From CAVQCA01 sp963710815 (GTDB lineage Bacteria; Pseudomonadota; Gammaproteobacteria; UBA9214), in the NCBI GenBank assembly GCA_963710815.1, contig CAVQCA010000076.1:62001-126000 (forward strand): a stretch of 64,000 nt of DNA, written 5' to 3'. Below, piece after piece: positions 45,691 through 54,060 of the stretch. Every line of letters starts with the position of its first letter. Position 1 is the first letter of the stretch. Below the pieces are notes generated by a model. The model was given only the letters and a program-made list of their open reading frames with translations, was not told where the DNA came from and did no database searches. The position numbers and the translations under genes were made by a program.

Positions 45691-47037
45691 ATGGCAGTCT
45701 CAGGTGAGGGCAAACGGGAAGGCAGTCTGGAAGCGCCGACCCGGCATCCGCTGGGCTGGACCAGTGCCGGCTTTTACGACGAGCAGGCCCTGGTGAGTGA
45801 ACTGGAACGCGTCTTTGATATTTGTCATGGCTGCCGACGTTGTTTCAGCCTGTGCAATGCATTTCCGACGCTGTTTGATGCGATCGACGGCTCCGAGAGC
45901 ATGGAACTGGACGGTGTGCCGCGCGAGGTCTACTGGCAGGTGGTCGATCACTGTTATCTGTGTGACATGTGCTTCATGACCAAGTGCCCTTACGTGCCGC
46001 CGCATGAGTGGAATGTGGATTTCCCGCACCTCATGCTGCGCGCCAAGGCGGTGCGATTCAAACAGGGCAAGGTCCGGGCGCGTGACCGGCTGTTGACATC
46101 GACGGATACGGTGGGACGCCTGGCGGGCATCCCGATCGTGACCCAGGTCGTCAATGCGGCCAACAGATCAAAAACGGGGCGCCGGCTGCTGGAAAAGGCC
46201 CTGGACGTGCACCGTGATGCAATCCTTCCGCAGTACCACAGCAAGACACTGCGCCGGCGCCTCGGCAGTCGCATTCATACCGACCTGGAGGCAGAGCCGG
46301 CCGGTCCGACGCGGGGCAGGGTTGCCGTGTTTGCGACATGTTACTGCAATTACAACGAGCCGGAGATCGGCATGGATCTGGCGGCGGTGCTGGAACATAA
46401 CGGCATCCCCGTCACCCGGGTGTCCGGGGAGCGGTGCTGCGGGATGCCCAAACTGGAATTGGGTGATCTGGAAGCCGTCAAGGCCGCCAGGGATGCCAAT
46501 ATCCCCGCCCTGTTGCAGCTCGTTGATGAAGGTTGGGACATTACCGCCGCGGTTCCTTCCTGCGTCCTGATGTTCAAGCAGGAGTTACCACTGATGTTTC
46601 CGGATGATCCGGATGTCGCCAGGGTGCGGGATGCCTTCTTTGACCCGTTCGAATACCTGATGTTGCGTCACCGGCACGGCAAGCTGAAAACCGATTTCAA
46701 GCAGGAACTTGGCAGGATAGCCTACCATGTCCCCTGTCACCTGCGGGTACAGAACATCGGCGTCAAGACGCGCGATCTCCTGCAGTTGGTACCCGGCACC
46801 CGTATCGATGTCATCGAGCGCTGCTCGGGGCATGATGGTACCTATGCGGTCAAGAAAGAATGTCACGATATCTCGATGAAGATCTGCAGGCCTGTCGTCA
46901 ATCGCGTGCTGCACGAGGAAATCGATCATTACAGCAGTGACTGCCCCATGGCGGGGCACCAGATTGAAAACGGGCTGGCTAACGGCAGGATGCCTGAGCA
47001 TCCGCTGAAGCTGTTGCGCATGGCATATGGAATCTAG
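45691..47037 (+). CDS. CCG-domain iron-sulfur protein related to heterodisulfide reductase / glycolate oxidase subunit
   Basis: 448 residues. Two N-terminal ferredoxin-type clusters: CHGCRRCFSLCNAFP near residue 48 and CYLCDMCFMTKCPYVPP near 90. Two C-terminal cysteine-rich CCG-like domains follow (ERCCGMPKLELGDLE, then VPCHLRVQNIG and ERCSGHDGTYAVKKECHD). This is the layout of HdrD/GlpC-type electron-transfer proteins. In this cluster it is a candidate electron donor to rubrerythrin, but that is inference. Followed 42 bases later by the DUF3501 gene. Confidence 0.88.
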   Translation: MAVSGEGKREGSLEAPTRHPLGWTSAGFYDEQALVSELERVFDICHGCRRCFSLCNAFPTLFDAIDGSESMELDGVPREVYWQVVDHCYLCDMCFMTKCPYVPPHEWNVDFPHLMLRAKAVRFKQGKVRARDRLLTSTDTVGRLAGIPIVTQVVNAANRSKTGRRLLEKALDVHRDAILPQYHSKTLRRRLGSRIHTDLEAEPAGPTRGRVAVFATCYCNYNEPEIGMDLAAVLEHNGIPVTRVSGERCCGMPKLELGDLEAVKAARDANIPALLQLVDEGWDITAAVPSCVLMFKQELPLMFPDDPDVARVRDAFFDPFEYLMLRHRHGKLKTDFKQELGRIAYHVPCHLRVQNIGVKTRDLLQLVPGTRIDVIERCSGHDGTYAVKKECHDISMKICRPVVNRVLHEEIDHYSSDCPMAGHQIENGLANGRMPEHPLKLLRMAYGI

Positions 47038-47079
47038 CTCCCGGGAGTCAGGCGGGCCCCCGGATACGGGATTGATATC

Positions 47080-47664
47080 ATGGAAAAACTCACGCGTGGT
47101 GATCTTTACAGCCTCGAACAGTATGCCGAACTGCGGCCGGATTTCCGCGCCCGGGTGCTGGCGCACAAACAGAACCGCAAACTGCCCATCGGCCCGGTGG
47201 CGACCCTCTATTTCGAGGACCGGCTGACTGTCCAGTACCAGATCCAGGAAATGCTTCGGGTAGAAAGGATTTTCGAGGCCGGCGGCATCGAGGAGGAACT
47301 CGCCGCGTATAATCCCCTCATCCCGGATGGCGGCAACTGGAAAGCGACCCTCATGATCGAGGAAGCCGATGTCGACGAGCGCCGCCACCTGCTGGCCAGG
47401 CTGATCGGGATCGAAGACAGGGTATGGCTGAAGGTGGGCGCCCACGAGAAGGTGTATGCCATCGCGGACGAGGATCTTGACCGGGACACGGCAGAAAAGA
47501 CCTCTTCGGTCCACTTTTTGCGCTTTGAGATGAGTCCGGCGATGATCAGGGATGCAAGGAACGGCGCCGAACTGGGTTTTGGCATGGACCATGCCGGATA
47601 CACCCACCAGGTGGTTCCCGTTGCGGAACCGATACGCGAGGCACTGCTGGCTGACCTTGCCTGA
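47080..47664 (+). CDS. DUF3501 family protein
   Basis: 194-residue soluble protein. Family-typical N-terminus: LTRGDLYSLEQYAELRPDFRARVL, then GPVATLYFEDRLTVQYQIQEMLRVERIFE. The C-terminal half ends EIRE-like EPIREALLADLA. No cofactor motif is seen. It co-occurs with rubrerythrin and the CCG Fe-S protein in many proteobacteria; function is unknown. Confidence 0.9.
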   Translation: MEKLTRGDLYSLEQYAELRPDFRARVLAHKQNRKLPIGPVATLYFEDRLTVQYQIQEMLRVERIFEAGGIEEELAAYNPLIPDGGNWKATLMIEEADVDERRHLLARLIGIEDRVWLKVGAHEKVYAIADEDLDRDTAEKTSSVHFLRFEMSPAMIRDARNGAELGFGMDHAGYTHQVVPVAEPIREALLADLA

Positions 47665-47757
47665 GCAGCCGTTTCCGGCTGCAATCCACGGCTCAATTCA
47701 CCGGGTGGCATCTTGAGGCTCGAAAAGAGTCGATGGGCGCGCTAAACTGCGCTCCCC

Positions 47758-48312
47758 ATGAAGACACCCTTCGCTGCCCGGACAGCACACCGGATTTCCC
47801 GCCTCGCGGTCTTTCTTGCGGCCTTCTCCTGTGCTGTCATCGCTGATGAGCAAACCGGCGGGATTGCCGCGCCCTTCGTTGAGCCGCCCGCCTGGAAGGA
47901 AGAAGCACACAAACTGCCCGCCTATCCGGAAAAAAGCCGGTTGGTGGAAGTGCCGGCCAGTCTGCCGGGTTACGACTTTCGCGTATACATCGATCCAGAC
48001 TCGCTCTCCGTGGGCGGTGACCGGGTGGTGCGTTATACCCTGGTGTTCATTTCATCATCGGGTGTATGGAACACCTCTTACGAGGGACAGCACTGTGGCA
48101 GAAACGAGTACCGGCGTTATGCCTATGGTTCGAATGGCACCTGGTATCCAGTCAAGGCGTCACCATGGCAAGGGATAACCAATTCCGGCATCGACCACTA
48201 TCGTTATGTACTTTACTGGAACTACCTGTGCGACCCGCTGCAAACGAATCTTGATGTCGCGGATATGCTGAGAAGGATCCGCTATCCCTCGGACTCCGCG
48301 TTGCATGACTAG
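47758..48312 (+). CDS. CNP1-like family exported protein
   Basis: 184 residues with a signal peptide (RLAVFLAAFSCAVIA). The mature part has the family pattern PPAWKEEAHKLPAYP, YDFRVYIDPDSLSVGGDRVVRYTLVFISSSG, EGQHCGRNEYRRYAYG and WNYLCDP. CNP1-like proteins are small periplasmic proteins of unknown role. Its TAG stop overlaps the first base of the second MITE-like element, which abuts it. Confidence 0.85.
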   Translation: MKTPFAARTAHRISRLAVFLAAFSCAVIADEQTGGIAAPFVEPPAWKEEAHKLPAYPEKSRLVEVPASLPGYDFRVYIDPDSLSVGGDRVVRYTLVFISSSGVWNTSYEGQHCGRNEYRRYAYGSNGTWYPVKASPWQGITNSGIDHYRYVLYWNYLCDPLQTNLDVADMLRRIRYPSDSALHD

Positions 48313-48560
48313 GAGCCTGTCGGATTCAGGTGATCGTAGCGAGCATGGCGGGAGAGCGAGCACAGAGGTTCACGATATCGAGACGCATAGTGGTTCTATG
48401 CAACGAAATATCGGGGGAGAGCGGAGCGAGGGGGTGATGGGCCGCTCTCCCGCCAGCGCACGACTGCAGGGATGCAGGAGGTAGGGCACCAAAAGTAGGC
48501 GCTTGAGGCGACGCAGGGAGCAGTTGCCCAAGTAGATCAATCCTGAATTCGACAGGCTCC
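48312..48560. repeat. MITE-like element, copy 2 (GGAGCCTGTCGGA ends)
   Basis: GGAGCCTGTCGGATTCAGG (48312-48330) pairs with 48542-48560 at 18 of 19 positions. The 249-bp body contains a further inverted pair (GGCGGGAGAGCG / CGCTCTCCCGCC) and could fold extensively as RNA. It is homologous to the element at 45424-45635 but carries extra sequence. It lies between the CNP1-like gene and parE. Confidence 0.82.
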
Positions 48561-48595
48561 AAGCACCTGGTATCTGCATCATACGGAAGACACTG

Positions 48596-50482
48596 ATGAA
48601 CACCGCCTACGACGCCGCCGCAATCGAGATACTTAGCGGCCTGGACCCGGTACGCAAGCGTCCGGGTATGTACACGGATACCGCACGCCCGAATCATCTT
48701 GCACAGGAGGTGATAGACAACAGTGTCGATGAGGCGATGGCCGGCCATGCCACCAGGATAGAAGTGGTTCTGTACAAGGATGGTTCGCTGGAGGTTGCTG
48801 ACAACGGTCGCGGCATGCCGATTGACCTGCATCCGGAGGAGGGGATAACCGGTGTCGAGGTCATACTCACCCGGCTGCATGCGGGGGGCAAGTTCTCTGC
48901 CCGGAACTATACGTTCTCCGGCGGGCTGCATGGTGTGGGCGTGTCCGTCGTCAATGCCCTGTCCAGGCATCTTGAGGTCTGGGTGCGGCGCAATGGCAAG
49001 GAGTACAACATGGCCTTTTCCGGCGGGGAGAAGTTGTCGGACCTGGAAGAGGTCGGGACCGTCGGCAGGCAGAATACCGGCACCACGCTTCGTTTCTGGC
49101 CCGACCCCGGCTACTTTGATTCCTCAAAATTCTCGCTGTCGCGTCTCAAGCACGTCCTGCGCGCCAAGGCGGTGCTGTGCCCCGGTCTGCTGGTGCGACT
49201 GCACGATGAGGGCAGCGGCGAGAAGCTGGAATGGCGATATGAGGACGGACTGCGGGATTATCTGGTCGGGGAGCTGGGCGAAGCGAACCGGTTGCCGGAG
49301 GATCCCTTTGTCGGCAACATGACCGGAAACCACGAAGCCGCCGAATGGGCGCTGGCATGGTTGCCCGAAGGTGGAGAGCCGTTAGCCGAGAGTTATGTCA
49401 ACCTGATTCCGACGGTGCAGGGCGGGACCCACGTGAACGGCCTGCGCATGGGGTTGACCGAAGCCATCCGTGAGTTCTGTGAATTCCGCAACCTTCTGCC
49501 TCGCGGCGTAAAGCTCACCCCCGAGGACGTATGGGACGGATGCAGTTACATCCTTTCGGTGAAGCTGCTCGATCCGCAGTTCAGCGGTCAGACCAAGGAA
49601 CGGCTCTCTTCCCGGGAGTGTGCGGCTTTCGTGTCCGGCGTGGTCAAGGACGCCTTTGGTCTGTGGCTCAATCATCACACGGAAACCGGCGAGCGCATTG
49701 CTTCGCTGGCAATCGATAATGCCCAGAAGCGCCAGCGTGCCGGTAAAAAGGTCATTCGCAAGAAGGTGACCTCGGGCCCGGCGCTGCCGGGCAAACTGGC
49801 GGACTGCACCTCGAACGATGGCGAGCGTACCGAGTTGTTTCTGGTCGAGGGTGATTCAGCCGGCGGTTCCGCCAAGCAGGCGAGGGACCGCGAGTTCCAG
49901 GCCATCATGCCATTGCGCGGCAAGATCCTGAATACCTGGGAAGTGGACCCGGCGGAGGTGCTGGCTTCCCAGGAGGTCCACGACATCGCCGTGGCTATCG
50001 GCGTCGAACCCGGATCCGGTGATCTCCGGAGTCTGCGTTACAGCAAGATTTGTATACTCGCGGATGCCGATTCCGACGGCGCACATATCGCGACCCTGTT
50101 ATGCGCGCTCTTTCTGCGCCATTTCCCGGCCCTCGTGCACGCCGGCCATGTCTACGTCGCCATGCCGCCTCTCTACCGCATCGATGCCGGCAAGGAAGTG
50201 TACTACGCCCTGGACGATGCGGAGAAACAGGGACTGCTGGACCGGATAGCGGCAGAGAAGATCAAGGGCAAGGTGATGGTGCAGCGCTTCAAGGGGCTGG
50301 GCGAGATGAATCCGATGCAGCTGCGGGAGACGACCATCGCACCGGAAACACGCCGCCTGGTGCAGTTGACCGTGACCTCTGACGATGATGCCCATCAACT
50401 GATGGACATGCTGCTGGCGAGGAAGCGTGCGGCGGACAGGCGCGGCTGGCTCGAAGCCACGGGCGACATGGCTGATATATAA
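48596..50482 (+). CDS. parE: DNA topoisomerase IV subunit B
   Basis: ATPase subunit of the decatenating type II topoisomerase. 628 residues. GHKL motifs: EVIDNSVDEAMAGHA, DNGRGMPIDLHP and GGLHGVGVSVVNALS. TOPRIM motifs: LFLVEGDSAGGSAKQARDR and ILADADSDGAHIATLL. The length and the QGGTHVNGLRMGL segment fit ParE rather than GyrB. parC follows after 18 bases. Confidence 0.97.
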   Translation: MNTAYDAAAIEILSGLDPVRKRPGMYTDTARPNHLAQEVIDNSVDEAMAGHATRIEVVLYKDGSLEVADNGRGMPIDLHPEEGITGVEVILTRLHAGGKFSARNYTFSGGLHGVGVSVVNALSRHLEVWVRRNGKEYNMAFSGGEKLSDLEEVGTVGRQNTGTTLRFWPDPGYFDSSKFSLSRLKHVLRAKAVLCPGLLVRLHDEGSGEKLEWRYEDGLRDYLVGELGEANRLPEDPFVGNMTGNHEAAEWALAWLPEGGEPLAESYVNLIPTVQGGTHVNGLRMGLTEAIREFCEFRNLLPRGVKLTPEDVWDGCSYILSVKLLDPQFSGQTKERLSSRECAAFVSGVVKDAFGLWLNHHTETGERIASLAIDNAQKRQRAGKKVIRKKVTSGPALPGKLADCTSNDGERTELFLVEGDSAGGSAKQARDREFQAIMPLRGKILNTWEVDPAEVLASQEVHDIAVAIGVEPGSGDLRSLRYSKICILADADSDGAHIATLLCALFLRHFPALVHAGHVYVAMPPLYRIDAGKEVYYALDDAEKQGLLDRIAAEKIKGKVMVQRFKGLGEMNPMQLRETTIAPETRRLVQLTVTSDDDAHQLMDMLLARKRAADRRGWLEATGDMADI

Positions 50483-50500
50483 CAACTAGCGGGTTCAACG

Positions 50501-52748
50501 ATGAAAACAATCGACCTCGACTATGAAGGCATCGAACAACTGCCATTGAGGAGCTTCACCGAGAAGGCCTACCTGAATTATTCCATGTACGTCATTCTCG
50601 ACCGGGCCCTGCCGCACATCGGGGACGGCCTGAAGCCGGTGCAGCGCCGCATCGTTTACGCCATGTCCGAACTCGGCCTGTCCGCGCTGGCAAAGTACAA
50701 GAAATCGGCGCGCACCGTAGGAGATGTGCTCGGCAAGTTTCATCCGCATGGTGACTCCGCCTGTTACGAGGCGATGGTGCATCTCGCGCAATCCTTTACC
50801 TGCCGTTACCCTCTGGTCGATGGCCAGGGTAACTGGGGGTCACCGGACGACCCCAAGTCCTTTGCCGCCATGCGTTACACCGAATCACGCCTGTCTCCCT
50901 ATGCCGAAATCCTGCTGGCAGAGCTGGGACAGGGGACGGTGAACTGGACGCCAAACTTCGACGGCACCCTGGAAGAACCCGAGTTGCTGCCGGCGCGTCT
51001 GCCATCGGTGCTGCTCAATGGCGCGACCGGGATCGCCGTCGGGATGGCGACCGACATACCGCCGCACAACCTGAAGGAGGTGGCCGCCGCGGCCGTCCAC
51101 CTGCTGGAGAATCCCCGTGCCACGATCGAGGAACTCTGTGAATTTATCAAGGGACCGGATTTTCCCACCGGGGCGGAGATCATCACCCCCCGGTCCGAAC
51201 TGATGCAGGCCTACACGTCGGGGAACGGCAGTGTGCGTCTGCGTGCCTGTTATGAAGTCGAGCGCGGCGATATCGTGATCACGGCCCTGCCACATCAGAC
51301 TTCAGGCAGCAAGGTACTGGAGCAGATTGCGGCCCAGATGACCGCCAGGAAACTACCCATGGTGGAGGATTTGCGTGATGAATCCGACCATGAGAATCCA
51401 ACCCGTCTGGTAATCGTGCCGCGGTCCAGTCGTATAGATGTGGAATCTCTCATGGCGCATCTCTTCGCCACCACCGATCTGGAGCGCTCGGTGCGCATCA
51501 ATCTCAACATGATCGGACTGAATGGTCGTCCGCAGGTAAAGGATCTGCGCAGCATACTGGCGGAGTGGCTCGAGTTCCGTACCGCCACGGTACGCCGGCG
51601 TCTGGAGTATCGGCTGAACAAGGTCAACAGCCGCCTGCACCTGCTCGAAGGGTTATTGATCGCCTTCCTCAACCTCGACGAGGTGATCCGGATCATCCGC
51701 GCCGAAGACAAGCCCAAGCCGGTGCTGATGGCCCGCTTTGAGTTGACCGCGGAGCAGGCGGATTACATCCTGGATACCCGATTGCGGCAACTTGCTCGCC
51801 TGGAAGAGATGAAGATCAGGGCGGAGCAGGAAGAACTGGCGCGGGAGCGCGATTCGATTGAGAAAATACTCGGCTCCGGGCAGCGGCTGAGAACCATGAT
51901 CAGGAAAGAGATCCAGGCGGATGCCGGGAAATATGGCGATGAGCGCCGTTCCCGGATGGTGGTACGTACGGCTGCCCAGCCAATGGATGAGGCGGAACTG
52001 GTTCCGAGTGAACCGGTCACCGTCGTGTTGTCCAGCAACGGATGGGTGCGCGTCGCGAAGGGGCATGATATCGAACCGGCGGACATGAACTATAAATCCG
52101 GGGACGAGTTTGCATCCGCCGCACGGTGTCGCAGCAACCAACTGGTGGTATTTCTTGATTCCACCGGCCGTTCCTACGCCGCGCCCGCACATTCGCTGCC
52201 AGGTGCGCGGGGGCTGGGTGAACCCCTGACCGGACGCTTCAAGCCCGAGGACGGTGCACGTTTTGTCGGTGTAATGGCGGGTGATCCGGATAGCCTTTTA
52301 CCTGCTGGCCAGTGACTCAGGATATGGATTTATTGTGCGACTCAGCGATTTGTATACACGGAACAAATCGGGAAAATCGGTATTATCAGTTCCCCGCGGC
52401 TCCAGAATACTTCCTCCGGCGCCTGTCAGAAGTGTGGAAGATGGCCTGATTGCAGCGGTCACCACAGACGGTTATCTGCTGGCCATAGCGGCTGCAGATC
52501 TCCCGTTGATGTCGCGTGGCAAGGGTAACAAGATCATCAATATACCGTCAGCGAGGCTGAAAAACCGCGAGGAATTCGTGGCCGCGCTTGTATGCGTCCA
52601 AGGTGGCGAACAACTCGTCATCCATGCCGGGAAGCAGCACAAAATGATTAAGCCAGATGAACTCAAGGAGTTTGTTGGAGAACGTGGTCGAAGAGGGCGT
52701 AGATTACCGCGTGGGTATCAAAAGATTTTAGCCATGATGGTCCGCTAG
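50501..52748 (+). CDS. parC: DNA topoisomerase IV subunit A, frameshifted as assembled
   Basis: DNA-cleaving subunit of topoisomerase IV. The first frame covers the winged-helix/tower domains: YLNYSMYVILDRALPHIGDG, LKPVQRRIVYAM, the catalytic-Tyr region AAMRYTESRLSPYAE and the long coiled coil. It reaches FVGVMAGDPDS. One extra base near 52294-52299 breaks it. The second frame continues YLLASDSGYGFIVRLSDLY to LPRGYQKILAMMVR at 52748. The joined product of about 748 residues is normal for ParC. The serine of the quinolone region (GDSACYEAM) is present. Confidence 0.94.
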
Positions 52749-53102
52749 TATTAGATCACCCATCAAATCGAGAGTGGCCTCTACTTCTCATTACCGATCA
52801 GACTGCTCGCGCGCGTCACGCGTTGCCATCGTTGAATACCTCGCCTGCTAAGGGGCTCGATAAGCGGATTCCAACAGGGACAGATGCAAAGGCTTCATAC
52901 AAAGTCCGGATGCAAGGCTGCAATCAATAACATATCGCTGTTATCATGTGGCTGCATGGCAAACCGGGGCGTCCAGATCTGCCGGGGCTCATTTAACCCG
53001 GAGCGTCCCTTGATTTAAAATAAATATAAGAGTATAAAAAAATACACGTAACCCAGTAAAATATAAGCCAAATAAATAACGCGCGTTGCTGGAGTTGATA
53101 AT
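52749..53102. other. Intergenic region upstream of rpfF
   Basis: 354 bases. The last 100 become AT-rich, matching rpfF. TTGATTTAAAATAAATATAA and following TATAAAA around 53010-53040 could be an rpfF promoter, though no unique pair stands out. GGAG at 53091-53094 is the rpfF ribosome site. No gene seen. Confidence 0.4.
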
Positions 53103-54005
53103 ATGCAAAATGATAACCAGTTTTTAAGCCGATTTTATGATTACCTGGTTACGGATTTTGATGAAGAAAGTGGTGTCATGTGGTGTTATGCCAATCCGTC
53201 ACCACGGCCATGCTTTACATCGGAGCTTCTTACCGATCTGGTGGAATTCCTCGATGAAGTCAAGAATTCAATTAAAAATGACTTGTTTTTCAACAAAAAT
53301 CCACGTGTAAAATTTCTGGTTCTTGGATCCTATCGACCGGGTGTCTTTAGTCTTGGAGGTGATCTTAGTCTGTTTATCGATTGCATCAGAAATAATGACA
53401 GAAAGAGTTTAACAGAATACATGCGTCTCAGCATTGATGTCCTTTATAAAACGTATACTAATATGGACGTGCCACTTACCACTATTGCTCTTATCCGAGG
53501 AAACGCTCTTGGAGCTGGTTTCGAAGGAGCATTATCCTGTGATTATCTTATAGCCGAGAGGAATGTCCAGCTTGGGTTTCCGGAAATGTTGTTTAATATG
53601 TTTCCGGGCATGGGCGCATATAGTTTCCTTGCCAGAAGAATAAATATTGTCGATGTCGAGAAAATGATATTAAGTGGCCGTATATATTCAGCAGAAGAAC
53701 TTCATAATATGGGTGTGGTAGATGTACTGTCCGAGGACGGAGATGGGCTGATCGAAGTTTCACGATTTATAGATCGCTATCGAAGAAATCAGAATACTAA
53801 AAAAGCAATTCTGAAAATCAGACATCGCATAAATCCAGTAACACTGGAAGAATTACTTGATATTGGTGAGGTTTGGGTTGATGCAGCAATGTCTCTAAGT
53901 GATCGGGAACTAAAGGTTATGGACCGACTGATACGATCGCAGGATAGGATGTACAGGACATTGGTAAAACCCGAGGAGCCGCTTGCAACTGTAAAGGCGC
54001 AATAA
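53103..54005 (+). CDS. rpfF: DSF synthase RpfF (enoyl-CoA hydratase/thioesterase, crotonase fold)
   Basis: Makes cis-2-unsaturated fatty-acid signals (diffusible signal factor) from acyl-ACP. 300 residues. The crotonase oxyanion region SYRPGVFSLGGDLSLF and the two catalytic glutamates are visible in NALGAGFEGALSCDYLIAE and LGFPEMLFNMFPGMGAYSFLARR. These match the Xanthomonas RpfF glutamates Glu141/Glu161 by motif. The AT-rich codon use contrasts with neighbouring genes. It converges on rpfC with a 55-base gap, the same relative arrangement as rpfF and rpfGHC in Xanthomonas. rpfB is not adjacent. Confidence 0.95.
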   Translation: MQNDNQFLSRFYDYLVTDFDEESGVMWCYANPSPRPCFTSELLTDLVEFLDEVKNSIKNDLFFNKNPRVKFLVLGSYRPGVFSLGGDLSLFIDCIRNNDRKSLTEYMRLSIDVLYKTYTNMDVPLTTIALIRGNALGAGFEGALSCDYLIAERNVQLGFPEMLFNMFPGMGAYSFLARRINIVDVEKMILSGRIYSAEELHNMGVVDVLSEDGDGLIEVSRFIDRYRRNQNTKKAILKIRHRINPVTLEELLDIGEVWVDAAMSLSDRELKVMDRLIRSQDRMYRTLVKPEEPLATVKAQ

Positions 54006-54060
54006 ACCGCATTATGATCTGGATCCCGAAACCTGCGCCGAGATCTCGGTTATCGCGCAG

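Noticed and set aside
54038..54049. CCGAGATCTCGG perfect palindrome between rpfF and rpfC
   Set aside because: A 12-bp palindrome without loop or T-run. It may be part of a weak terminator, but this is not supportable alone.
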